Source: Atopobiaceae bacterium (GTDB taxonomy: Bacteria; Actinomycetota; Coriobacteriia; Coriobacteriales; Atopobiaceae). From it: a DNA stretch of 64,000 bases. The stretch lies in assembly GCA_017533825.1 (NCBI GenBank), contig JAFWIE010000040.1:1-64000 (forward strand), given 5' to 3'. The position numbers were made by a program, and so were the translations under genes. How positions within the stretch are numbered: position 1 is the stretch's first letter; every line of letters starts with the position of its first letter. This document shows, one piece after another, positions 9,389-17,315 of this stretch. The notes beneath the pieces are model-generated. The model saw only the letters and a program-made list of their open reading frames with translations, did no database searches and was not told the DNA's origin.

Positions 9389-12010
9389 CTAGTCCTCGTA
9401 GCTCTTTGCCTCACGGTCGTAGTAGGCATCCAGATAGAGCTCGCGGATCTCGCTGATCAGAGGATAGCGCGGGTTGGCGCCCGTGCACTGGTCGTTGAAG
9501 GCCTGCTCGCTCATGTCGTCGAGCGTGTCGAGGAAGTACTGCTCGTCCACGCCGAAGTCCTTGATGGTCGGCTTGACGCCCACGTGCGCCTTGAGCTCTT
9601 CGATGGCCTCGATGAAGTTCTCGAAGACCTCATCATCCGTAGCACCTTGGATGCCGCACGCACGACCGAACTCTGCATAGCGTGCCTTTGCATGCGGGTA
9701 CTCGTACTGCGGGAAGGTGCCCATCTTCGTCGGGCGCTCGGCGGCGTTGTACCGCATGACGCGGGTGAGGATGACGGCGTTGGCCCAGCCGTGCGGGATG
9801 TGGTGGAAGGCGCCGAGCTTGTGGGCCATGGAGTGGTTGACGCCGAGGAAGGCGTTGGCGAAGGCCATGCCGGCGAGGCAGCTCGCGTTGGCCATATGGT
9901 CGCGGGCCTCCACGTCGTTGGGATCGTCGTAGGCGCGGGCCAGATACTTGAAGACGAGCGAACCCGCCTTGAGCGCAAGGCTATCGGTGTAGTCGGAGGC
10001 CATGATAGAGACGTACGCCTCGAGCGAATGGGTGAGTACGTCCACGCCGGAGGCAGAGGTGAGGCCCTTGGGCTGGCTCATCATGTTGTTGGTGTCGACG
10101 ATGGCCATGTTGGGCATGAGCGCATAGTCGGCAAGCGGCCACTTGATGCCCGTCTCGGCATCGGTGATGATGGCGAACGGCGTGACCTCGGAACCGGTGC
10201 CGGAACTCGTCGGGATGGCCACGAAGTAGCACTTCGAGCCAAGCTGCGGGAACGTGTACACACGCTTGCGGATGTCCATGAAGTCCATGGCCATGTCCTC
10301 GAACTTCGCCTCGGGATGCTCGTACATGAGCCACATGATCTTTGCGGCGTCCATGGCAGAGCCGCCGCCCACGGCGATGATGGTGTCGGGGTCGAATGCG
10401 GCAAGCTGCTGCACGCCACGCTGAGCGCACTGGAGCGTGGGATCGGGCTCGACATCGTAGAAGCACGCGTGCACGATGCCCATCTGATCAAGCTTCGACT
10501 CGATCTGCTTGGTGAAGCCACTCTTGTACAGGAACTGGTCGGTGACGATGAAGGCGCGCTTCTTGCCCATAATGGTGCCGAGCTCATCAAGCGCGACAGG
10601 CATGCAGCCCTTCTTGAAGTAGACCTTCTCGGGCACGCGGTACCACAGCATGTTCTCCCGCCTCTCTGCGACCGTCTTGATGTTGAGCAGATGCATGACG
10701 CCTACGTTGCCCGAAACCGAGTTGCCGCCCCAGGAGCCGCAGCCCAACGTGAGGGACGGCGCGAGCTGGAAGTTGTACAGATCGCCGATGCCGCCCTGCG
10801 AGGACGGGGTGTTGATGAGAATGCGGCAGGTCTTCATTGCCTCCGCATGCTTGGCCATCTTCTCCTTCTGGCTGAGGTCGATGTAGAGGGAGCTGGTATG
10901 TCCATAGCCGCCGTCCGCTACGAGACGCTCTGCCTTGGCGATGGCATCATCGAAGTCCACAGCCTTGTACATGCCAAGAACGGGGCTGAGCTTCTCGTGA
11001 GCCATCTCCTCGGAGGGATCCACCGACTCGACCTCGCCGATGAGAATCTTTGTGCTCTTGGGTACCTCGACGCCAGCGATCTCGGCGATGCGGAACGCAC
11101 TCTGGCCGACGATACGTGCGTTGACGGATCCGTTGATAATGACTGTCTTGCGCACCTTGTCGAGTTCTTCGCCCTTGAGGAAGTAGCAACCGCGACGCTC
11201 GAACTCGGCCTTGGCCTGCGTGTAGGCCTCGTCGCCCACCACGGTGACGGACTGCTCGGAGGCGCAGATCATTCCGTTGTCGAAGGTCTTGGAGTGGATA
11301 ATGGAGTTGACGGCCATACGGATGTCAGCCGTGTCGTCGATGATGACGGGCGTGTTGCCAGGGCCGACGCCAAGGGCGGGCTTGCCTGAGCTATAGGCGG
11401 CCGTCACCATGCCGGGACCACCGGTAGCGAGGATGATGTCCGCTGAGCGCATGAGGGTGTTGGTCATCTCCAGCGAGGGGACATCAATCCAGCCGATGAT
11501 ACCTTCAGGCGCGCCTGCCGCAACGGCTGCCTCGAGGATGAGGCGCGCTGCTTCAATGGTGCAGCCCTTCGCGCGCGGGTGCGGACTGATGATGATGGCG
11601 TTGCGCGTCTTGAGCGCGATGAGGCATTTGAAGATAGCCGTCGAGGTCGGGTTGGTGGTGGGAATGACCGCGGCCACGATGCCCATGGGCTCGGCAAGCT
11701 GCTTGATGCCTGCGACGGGATCCTCAGAAATGACGCCACAGGTCTTGGTGTTGCGGTACTTGTTATATATGTACTCGGAGGCGTAGTGGTTCTTGATCAC
11801 CTTGTCCTCGACCACGCCCATGCCCGTCTCTTCCACGGCCATCTTGGCCAACGGGATGCGCGCCTTGTTGGCCGCCATCGCCGCCTCGTAGAAGATCTGG
11901 TCGACCTGCTCCTGCGAGTACGTGGCGAACGTCACCTGTGCCGCCCGCATCCTGTCGATGAGGGCGTTCAGGTCGTCAACACTCGCGATGACCTGCTCCT
12001 GATCTGCCAT
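9389..12010 (-). CDS. adhE: Bifunctional acetaldehyde-CoA/alcohol dehydrogenase AdhE
   Basis: The 873-aa enzyme reduces acetyl-CoA to acetaldehyde and then ethanol, oxidising two NADH during fermentation. The N-terminal half is an aldehyde dehydrogenase with catalytic Cys in GMICASEQS. The C-terminal half is an iron-dependent alcohol dehydrogenase with ADPDP-like VEPDPTLQ, GGGSAMDAAK and the metal-binding histidines in NHSMAHKLGAFHHIPHG. Its length is normal for AdhE spirosome-forming enzymes. The start at 12010 (MADQEQ) follows AAGGAGG at 5 nt, and the in-frame ATG ten codons upstream is less likely. The gene is monocistronic. No convincing Rex-type operator was found in the upstream 160 nt. 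Confidence 0.95.
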   Translation of the reverse strand: MADQEQVIASVDDLNALIDRMRAAQVTFATYSQEQVDQIFYEAAMAANKARIPLAKMAVEETGMGVVEDKVIKNHYASEYIYNKYRNTKTCGVISEDPVAGIKQLAEPMGIVAAVIPTTNPTSTAIFKCLIALKTRNAIIISPHPRAKGCTIEAARLILEAAVAAGAPEGIIGWIDVPSLEMTNTLMRSADIILATGGPGMVTAAYSSGKPALGVGPGNTPVIIDDTADIRMAVNSIIHSKTFDNGMICASEQSVTVVGDEAYTQAKAEFERRGCYFLKGEELDKVRKTVIINGSVNARIVGQSAFRIAEIAGVEVPKSTKILIGEVESVDPSEEMAHEKLSPVLGMYKAVDFDDAIAKAERLVADGGYGHTSSLYIDLSQKEKMAKHAEAMKTCRILINTPSSQGGIGDLYNFQLAPSLTLGCGSWGGNSVSGNVGVMHLLNIKTVAERRENMLWYRVPEKVYFKKGCMPVALDELGTIMGKKRAFIVTDQFLYKSGFTKQIESKLDQMGIVHACFYDVEPDPTLQCAQRGVQQLAAFDPDTIIAVGGGSAMDAAKIMWLMYEHPEAKFEDMAMDFMDIRKRVYTFPQLGSKCYFVAIPTSSGTGSEVTPFAIITDAETGIKWPLADYALMPNMAIVDTNNMMSQPKGLTSASGVDVLTHSLEAYVSIMASDYTDSLALKAGSLVFKYLARAYDDPNDVEARDHMANASCLAGMAFANAFLGVNHSMAHKLGAFHHIPHGWANAVILTRVMRYNAAERPTKMGTFPQYEYPHAKARYAEFGRACGIQGATDDEVFENFIEAIEELKAHVGVKPTIKDFGVDEQYFLDTLDDMSEQAFNDQCTGANPRYPLISEIRELYLDAYYDREAKSYED

Positions 12011-12122
12011 TGTTCCTCCTTGGTCAACAAAACCGACCATTCAATGGTAAAGGATGGCAACTCTGTGGTCACGCAGAATACGGCATTGACAAGAGAAATA
12101 GCGGATTTCCAGCGGCTTTATG

Positions 12123-12161
12123 GTCTTCATGTCCACGGGCTCAGCCCATGGACATGAAGAC
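12123..12161. terminator. Near-perfect 39-bp palindrome, probable terminator
   Basis: Arm 12123-12141 pairs with 12143-12161 with one mismatch in 19 bp around a single central base. It lies just downstream (on the minus strand) of the coiled-coil gene at 12178 and upstream of adhE, so it could end the former transcript and insulate adhE. Confidence 0.6.
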
Positions 12162-12177
12162 GTGATAAGGCTTGCTG

Positions 12178-12717
12178 TTATCCCCACTGGATGAAGGTGC
12201 CGCCGAGCTCCATCTCATGCGTCTGGCCCGGGAGGTGCGAGAGGACTCGATCCAACTTCGTAAAGACCTTCGGCTCGGCCTCCCTGTACTCCTCAATCCG
12301 CTGGCGCAACTCGTCGCGGACCTCCTCCGGCAGCGACTCGTTACAGGCAAGAGAAGCCGCCAGCGCGTTATGCATGTCCTCACGCTTTCCGGAGAGGAAG
12401 CGACGGTGATCCTGCTCGCTCTCTGCCCACATTCCATCAATGCGCTCGCCGAGCTCCTGCACCTTGTTGTACAGCTGCAGCTCCCGCGCCGTGAAGGCCT
12501 GCGGATACTCGGCATGGATCTGATTGGTCAACGCGTACAGATTGTTGACGGCCACGCCATACACGTCCATCTGCTGTTCGAGGACGTCGAAGCCATCAGA
12601 CATCTTTCGGTCGAGCTTGTCAAAGGCGCGGTCAAACATGTTTTTCTTGCGCTCACTCTTCTGCGCCCGCATCTCGTCGTAATTGAACGACTGCTTAATC
12701 TTCTTGAACAATCCCAT
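12178..12717 (-). CDS. Hypothetical coiled-coil cytosolic protein
   Basis: The 179-aa product is highly charged and helical. It begins MGLFKKIKQSFNYDEM and has long amphipathic stretches with Lys/Arg/Glu spacing typical of coiled coils (about residues 20-75 and 90-150). There is no signal peptide or membrane segment. The start at 12717 is chosen for the GGAGG site 7 nt upstream, and the longer frame upstream lacks a site. It stands alone between adhE and the thrS unit, followed by a strong palindrome. I do not recognise a family. The sequence style is that of a conserved hypothetical protein. Confidence 0.65.
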   Translation of the reverse strand: MGLFKKIKQSFNYDEMRAQKSERKKNMFDRAFDKLDRKMSDGFDVLEQQMDVYGVAVNNLYALTNQIHAEYPQAFTARELQLYNKVQELGERIDGMWAESEQDHRRFLSGKREDMHNALAASLACNESLPEEVRDELRQRIEEYREAEPKVFTKLDRVLSHLPGQTHEMELGGTFIQWG

Positions 12718-12821
12718 CACTAGCCTCCATTGCTCGTGTGCGTTACGTCGCATTGCGTTGTCACACAGTGTTACGCCATTCGCACCGACGCGTCTCAATA
12801 TTTCTAGCGATGAGCTTCTCT

Positions 12822-13136
12822 TTATGGAGCGAGGCTTCGTTCCAGACGCATGACCACATCACGCGGGTCGTCGGGGGCGCATTCCAGGAAGTGCCACTCT
12901 CCTACCGCCTTGTACATCACGACGGGGCCGAACCCGCACTCCAGCGTCGTGGCAGCCTCCGGGAACAACGGGTCGGACTTCAAGCCAGCGTAGCGCACTC
13001 TCTCGACGCGTGGGTGGCAGCGCAAGTACGAGGCGACCACCTGGGCCACGTCCGAGGCATTTCGCCATCGGTCGCGACCCATGGTGGCCGCCAATTCCTT
13101 GAGCGTCTCCAGCGTGGGATACGCGTCACTATCCAC
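12822..13136 (-). CDS. Small protein resembling the C-terminal part of Cys/Met-metabolism PLP enzymes
   Basis: The 104-aa product contains ASDVAQVVASYLRCHPRVER, then VRYAGLKSDPLF and LECGFGPVV. This matches the HPxVExVxYPGLxSxP...GFGxxV stretch of cystathionine gamma-lyase/synthase-type enzymes. The catalytic PLP-lysine region of those enzymes is absent, so this is only a stand-alone C-terminal-like segment. The proposed GTG at 13136 lies inside the end of thrS (8-nt overlap), implying translational coupling. Its ribosome-binding site is weak, and an internal ATG (TMGRDR) is an alternative start. It may be a decayed enzyme or a small domain reused for another job. Confidence 0.55.
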   Translation of the reverse strand: MDSDAYPTLETLKELAATMGRDRWRNASDVAQVVASYLRCHPRVERVRYAGLKSDPLFPEAATTLECGFGPVVMYKAVGEWHFLECAPDDPRDVVMRLERSLAP

Positions 13137-14895
13137 GGCGCTCGGCAATCTCGGCCGTGATGCTTGCAATGAACTCGTCCAAGGAGGCCGCATGCGTCTG
13201 GTTGCTACGATCACGCACGCTGATGTTGCCAGCCTCCTTCTCCTTCTCGCCGAGGATGAGCATGTAGGGCACGCGATCGATGGAGCGCGCCTCACGAATC
13301 TTGTAGCCGATCTTCTCGTCGCGCTCGTCCACCTTCACGCGGATGCCGGCAGCACGCAGTGCGGCGCCCACCTCGTTGGCATAGTCGCGCGTCTTCTGAC
13401 TGACGGGCAGCACCTTGACCTGGCACGGGCTGAGCCACGTGGGGAACTTGCCGGCATATTGCTCGGTGAGCATGCCGATGAAGCGCTCGAAGGAGCCAAA
13501 GCCTGCGCGGTGGATCATGATGGGCTGATGCTTCTCGCCGTCCGCGCCGGTGTATTCCAGCTGGAAGTTGTGGGGCAGCTGGAAGTCGAGCTGGATGGTG
13601 CCGCACTGCCACGTACGACCAAGGCAGTCCTGCAGGTGGAAGTCGATCTTTGGCCCGTAGAACGCGCCGTCGCCCTCGTTCACGATGTAGTCGACACCCA
13701 TCGAGTCGAGCGCCTCCTTGAGGCCAGCCTCGGCACGCGCCCAGTCCTCGTCGGAACCCATCGAGTTGTCGGGACGAGTGGAGAGCTCCACATGGTATGG
13801 GAAGCCGAACTGCTTGTAATAGGCCGTGATGAGGTGCGCGGTGTCCGTCACCTGCTCGGTAATCTGCTCGGGCGTGATGAAGAGGTGCGCGTCATCCTGC
13901 GTGAAGCTACGCACGCGGAAGAGCCCGTGCAGGGCACCCCGCATCTCGTGCCGGTGATCCAGGCCGGCTTCGGCAAGCTTGAGCGGCAGGTCACGATAGC
14001 TGCGCGGGCGGCTCTTGTAGATAAGACACGCACCAGGGCAGTTCATGGGCTTTACGGCGTAGTCTTCCTCGTCGATGAGGGTCGTGTACATGTTCTCCTT
14101 GTAATGGTCCCAGTGACCGGAGGTCTCCCACAGCTTGCGCGAGAGGATAATGGGAGTGTTGACCTCGTCGTAGTTGTACCGCTCCTGCATCTCGTGCCAG
14201 TAATCCATGAGCGCGTTGCGCAGGCGCATGCCATTAGGAAGCCAGAACGGGAAGCCCGGGCCCTCGTCCGCAAACATGAAGAGCTCCATCTCCTGGCCGA
14301 TGCGCCGGTGATCGCGCTTCTTTGCCTCCTCCAGCAGACGCTCGTACTCCTCGAGCTCTGCCTTGGAACCAAACGCCACGCCATTGATGCGGGTGAGCAT
14401 CTTGTTCTTGGCATCATTCTTCCAATAAGCGCCCGAGACGGCCGTCAGCTTGAAGGCCTTGAGCGCCTTGGTGTACATGAGGTGCGGCCCCACGCACATG
14501 TCCACATATTCGCCCTGCTTGTAGAACGTGATGCGCGCATCCTCGGGCAAGTCACCAATGTGCTCGACCTTGTACTTCTCGCCACGCTCCTGCATGTGGG
14601 CAATGGCCTCCTCGCGCGGGAGCTCGTACGTCTGGAACTTGAGGTTCTCCTTGCAGATCTTGCGCATCTCGGCCTCGATCGCGGGGAAGTCATCCTCGCT
14701 GAGCTTGACGCCCTCAGGCAGGTCAACGTCGTAATAGAAGCCGTTGTCGGTCGCAGGACCGTAGCCGAAGTCAGCCTCGGGATACAGGCGCTTGATTGCC
14801 TGTGCCAAGATGTGCGACGCGCTGTGGCGGATGACGTGAAGTGCCTCGTCGGACTCGACTTCGCCCACGTGACCGTCATTGTAAAGAACCTTCAT
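13129..14895 (-). CDS. thrS: Threonyl-tRNA synthetase lacking the N-terminal TGS domain
   Basis: The 588-aa enzyme charges tRNA-Thr. The editing domain shows HSASH (about residues 28-32) and MCVGPHL, which would be the CxxPH-type metal and editing site. The class II catalytic core carries MNCPGACLIYKS (motif 2 side), RYRELP-like SYRDLPLKLAE and the GLFRVRSFTQDDAHLF block, plus the Cys/His zinc ligands. The C-terminal anticodon-binding domain includes VKVLPVSQK. Full-length bacterial enzymes are about 640 aa. This one starts about 25 residues before the HxxxH motif, so the 60-aa TGS domain is missing. The ATG at 14895 has GAGGAGAGG upstream. No T-box signature is visible in the leader. Confidence 0.93.
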   Translation of the reverse strand: MKVLYNDGHVGEVESDEALHVIRHSASHILAQAIKRLYPEADFGYGPATDNGFYYDVDLPEGVKLSEDDFPAIEAEMRKICKENLKFQTYELPREEAIAHMQERGEKYKVEHIGDLPEDARITFYKQGEYVDMCVGPHLMYTKALKAFKLTAVSGAYWKNDAKNKMLTRINGVAFGSKAELEEYERLLEEAKKRDHRRIGQEMELFMFADEGPGFPFWLPNGMRLRNALMDYWHEMQERYNYDEVNTPIILSRKLWETSGHWDHYKENMYTTLIDEEDYAVKPMNCPGACLIYKSRPRSYRDLPLKLAEAGLDHRHEMRGALHGLFRVRSFTQDDAHLFITPEQITEQVTDTAHLITAYYKQFGFPYHVELSTRPDNSMGSDEDWARAEAGLKEALDSMGVDYIVNEGDGAFYGPKIDFHLQDCLGRTWQCGTIQLDFQLPHNFQLEYTGADGEKHQPIMIHRAGFGSFERFIGMLTEQYAGKFPTWLSPCQVKVLPVSQKTRDYANEVGAALRAAGIRVKVDERDEKIGYKIREARSIDRVPYMLILGEKEKEAGNISVRDRSNQTHAASLDEFIASITAEIAERRG

Positions 14896-15156
14896 GGTAC
14901 CTCTCCTCAAGTTCGCGGAAACTGCTATAGCTTACACCAACGAGCATGCCAGCGCTGTGAGGATGTTTGTACTTCATCCCATGGATGCGTCAAATCATGA
15001 CCCAAATCACGACCCTGGCCCCCGACGTCCAACCTAGATGAAGGGCGATCTATGGGGTATGATTCCATACGCTCAAGAGGACCCATACGATAGAAGGCGG
15101 GGCCTCGCACAGAGAGTGTCCTTGTCGTAGAGCTGGCAGGCAAGTCAGGAGCCAAG

Positions 15157-15927
15157 ATGATAAATCGCATGCGCGCACGACAGTCATTTGACGAGTATGT
15201 GGCGGCTTACGATCCCACGAACCCCCGCATCGCACTTAAGGTCGACCACACACTGCGCGTGGCAGAGCTCTGCGAGCGGATAGCGACCACGGAGGGCCTG
15301 CGGGGTGATGTCGCATGGCTCTGTGGCTTGCTGCATGACGTGGGGCGCTTCGAGCAAGTGCGCCAGTTCGACACCTTCAACGACGCAGCTTCGCTCCCCC
15401 ATGCTGCGCTCGGGGCCGACGTGCTCTTTGGCGACGCCGACCCACGCGAACCCCAAATTCGAGCCTACGTGGATGAGGAGTGCGACCTCGACGAGCTGCT
15501 TCATGCAGCCGTTGCCACCCACAGCGCCTATCGCCTGCCCGACGGACTTGACCAGACGACCCGCGCCTACTGCCACGTCCTGCGCGACGCAGACAAGATC
15601 GACATCATCAAAGTCAATTGCATCTGTCCCATCGAGGACATCTACGGTGTCACTGAGGAAAGCATGCGCGCAAGCGAGCTCTCACCCGAAGTCGTCGATG
15701 TCTTCTACCAGCATCGCACCGTGCCGCGTGGCATCCGGCACCATCCCGCCGACGTGCTCGTAGGGCACATCTGCTTCGCATGGGAGCTCGTCTATCCCTC
15801 GAGTCGGGACATTCTGCTCGAGCAAGGCTACCTCACCCGAATGCTCGCTCGTCGCTTCGATCGAGACGACACGCAGCGACAATTCTCACAGATGGCGACA
15901 CACCTACGAGCCTGCCTTCTCGCGTAG
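15157..15927 (+). CDS. HD-domain metal-dependent phosphohydrolase
   Basis: The 256-aa protein has the HD superfamily core: His in VDHTLRV, the HD pair in GLLHDVGRFEQ and later a metal Asp in RDADKIDIIKV. The order H...HD...D is intact, so a metal-dependent phosphohydrolase acting on nucleotides or phosphoesters is expected. The exact substrate cannot be assigned. An AGGAG site lies 6 nt before the ATG. It is divergent from thrS and is followed after 41 nt by a second, shorter HD-domain gene. The pair probably forms a nucleotide-salvage unit, which is an inference from context. Confidence 0.8.
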   Translation: MINRMRARQSFDEYVAAYDPTNPRIALKVDHTLRVAELCERIATTEGLRGDVAWLCGLLHDVGRFEQVRQFDTFNDAASLPHAALGADVLFGDADPREPQIRAYVDEECDLDELLHAAVATHSAYRLPDGLDQTTRAYCHVLRDADKIDIIKVNCICPIEDIYGVTEESMRASELSPEVVDVFYQHRTVPRGIRHHPADVLVGHICFAWELVYPSSRDILLEQGYLTRMLARRFDRDDTQRQFSQMATHLRACLLA

Positions 15928-15968
15928 GCCCCATCCGCATAGGTTCCCACGAGCGAAAGGAATCCCCC

Positions 15969-16562
15969 ATGGACGACCGTCTCGAACGCCAGATGAGCTT
16001 CGTGCTCGAGATCGACAAGGAGAAGAACATCCTTCGTCAGACGCACCTCTCCGGTCACGGAAGGCGCGAGAACGATGCCGAGCATGCCTGGCACATGGCC
16101 ATCATGTCCTGGCTCCTGCGCGAGTATGCAAATGAGGAGGTCGACATTACGCGCGTCATGCTCATGTGCCTCATCCACGATGTGGTGGAAATCGATGCCG
16201 GCGATACGTACGCTTACGACGCAGAAGGGCTCAAGACGCAGGCGGCGCGCGAGGAGGCTGCGAAGCAACGCATCTTTGGCCTGCTGCCAGACGACCAAGC
16301 GAAGCAGCTCATGGAGCTCTTTGACGAGTTCGAGGCATACGAAACGCCGGAGTCCAAGTTCGCCCATGCCATGGACAACCTGCAGCCCATCACCCTCAAC
16401 GCCAGCAACGGAGGAAGCGATTGGCGTGAGCATGGCGTGAGCGCCACGCAGGTATATGGCCGTCAGAGCAAGTCCGCGCTCGGCTCACAACGTCTCTACG
16501 ACGAGGTGATTCAACCCATCATCGAGCGCCACATCGCCTCTGGCGAGATTCGTTCTGCATGA
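15969..16562 (+). CDS. HD-domain hydrolase of the YfbR/HD_3 type
   Basis: The 197-aa protein shows a helical HD_3 fold. It has RQTHLSGHGRRENDAEHAWH (family signature RxN-AEHSWH), HD in CLIHDVVEIDAGDTYAYD and a further metal Asp in AMDNLQPI. This family includes E. coli YfbR, a 5'-deoxynucleotidase, so hydrolysis of (deoxy)nucleotides is likely. The start at 15969 has AAAGGA upstream, and the open frame further 5' lies inside the previous gene. It is followed by a 19-bp hairpin that probably ends the two-gene transcript. It is highly similar in style to its neighbour only at the HD motif, so not a recent duplication. Confidence 0.82.
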   Translation: MDDRLERQMSFVLEIDKEKNILRQTHLSGHGRRENDAEHAWHMAIMSWLLREYANEEVDITRVMLMCLIHDVVEIDAGDTYAYDAEGLKTQAAREEAAKQRIFGLLPDDQAKQLMELFDEFEAYETPESKFAHAMDNLQPITLNASNGGSDWREHGVSATQVYGRQSKSALGSQRLYDEVIQPIIERHIASGEIRSA

Positions 16563-16574
16563 GGCATCCATTAT

Positions 16575-16619
16575 GGAGCTACCCCCTGGTGGATCCTTGG
16601 TCCACCAGGGGGCAGCTCC
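16575..16619. terminator. 19-bp stem hairpin between convergent genes
   Basis: Arms 16575-16593 and 16601-16619 pair with one mismatch and a 7-nt loop. It lies between the HD_3 gene (+) and the zinc-ribbon gene (-). It lacks a T-run, so it is either a bidirectional terminator or a palindromic repeat. Confidence 0.6.
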
Positions 16620-16649
16620 ACATCGAACACTCGCACGACGTTCTTTGCA

Positions 16650-17081
16650 CTACTGAATGTGCGTACGGCAGTACGGGCACACCTTCCAGTCCGCGTTGAG
16701 GGGACGATGGCACGTTGGGCACACGTTGCGTACCTGCGTATTGCACATGGGACACACAACGAAGTCGCGATCAATCGCGCCGCCGCACTTCGGGCAGATG
16801 CCGTAATGCGAAAGCTGGTGCTCGCGCAACGCAATGTCCAGATCCTGCTCCTCGCGGTCGATGAGATACGAACTCGGCCGCAGGATGACGTAAGCGAGGA
16901 TTCCGACGATTGGGACCACCGAGATTATCGCCCAGACGGCACGTGGCTCCGCACCACGACGCGCGGAGTCACGAATGACGTAAACGATGGAAAGGAGATA
17001 CACCGAGACAACGCATACGACCATGAGGATGAGGACCATGGTTATCTCGGGGGTGAGCAGCTGCCTAAAGATTTCGCCCAT
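16650..17081 (-). CDS. Two-helix membrane protein with C-terminal zinc ribbons
   Basis: The 143-aa product begins with two membrane helices (about residues 14-36, MVLILMVVCVVSVYLLSIVY, and 49-67, VWAIISVVPIVGILAYVIL) resembling the PLDc_N-type hairpin. A cytosolic tail holds several CxxC pairs: CPKCGG, CPMCNT, CPTCHR and CPYCRT. They form two treble-clef/zinc-ribbon units that bind zinc. The ATG has GGAGGG upstream. Such proteins are common and poorly characterised, and a structural or nucleic-acid-binding role is possible. Nearby genes give no clear context. Confidence 0.75.
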   Translation of the reverse strand: MGEIFRQLLTPEITMVLILMVVCVVSVYLLSIVYVIRDSARRGAEPRAVWAIISVVPIVGILAYVILRPSSYLIDREEQDLDIALREHQLSHYGICPKCGGAIDRDFVVCPMCNTQVRNVCPTCHRPLNADWKVCPYCRTHIQ

Positions 17082-17315
17082 ATGAGGTGACCCTCCTACT
17101 GTACGTTTGTTGTGCGTGTGATCTGCGTTCGTAGTCCACTGGATTATAGCAGGTCTCTGGACACAGCGGGAGCGCTAGTTTATCACTCATCAGGCTGCGA
17201 CGAGGGACCTGCGTCCTAAGAAATCACACATAGGCGGCGCAACCTTCATATCGCTCCGTCAAACACCGACAACGGCTATACTGTTCGCCATGTGGCAATC
17301 AACAGAGAGGAACCC

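Noticed and set aside
9380..11389. 669-codon plus-strand frame opposite adhE
   Set aside because: Composition is Val/His/Leu/Glu-rich antisense of adhE, with no family signature.
12011..12122. Rex operator upstream of adhE
   Set aside because: No TTGTGN6-8CACAA-type palindrome was found; CTGTGGTCACGCAG is only a weak partial match.
13081..15000. 639-codon plus-strand frame opposite thrS
   Set aside because: Antisense shadow in high-GC DNA; thrS motifs are on the minus strand.
14896..15156. T-box leader for thrS
   Set aside because: I looked for the conserved AGGGTGGNACCGCG-type element on the minus strand and did not find it.
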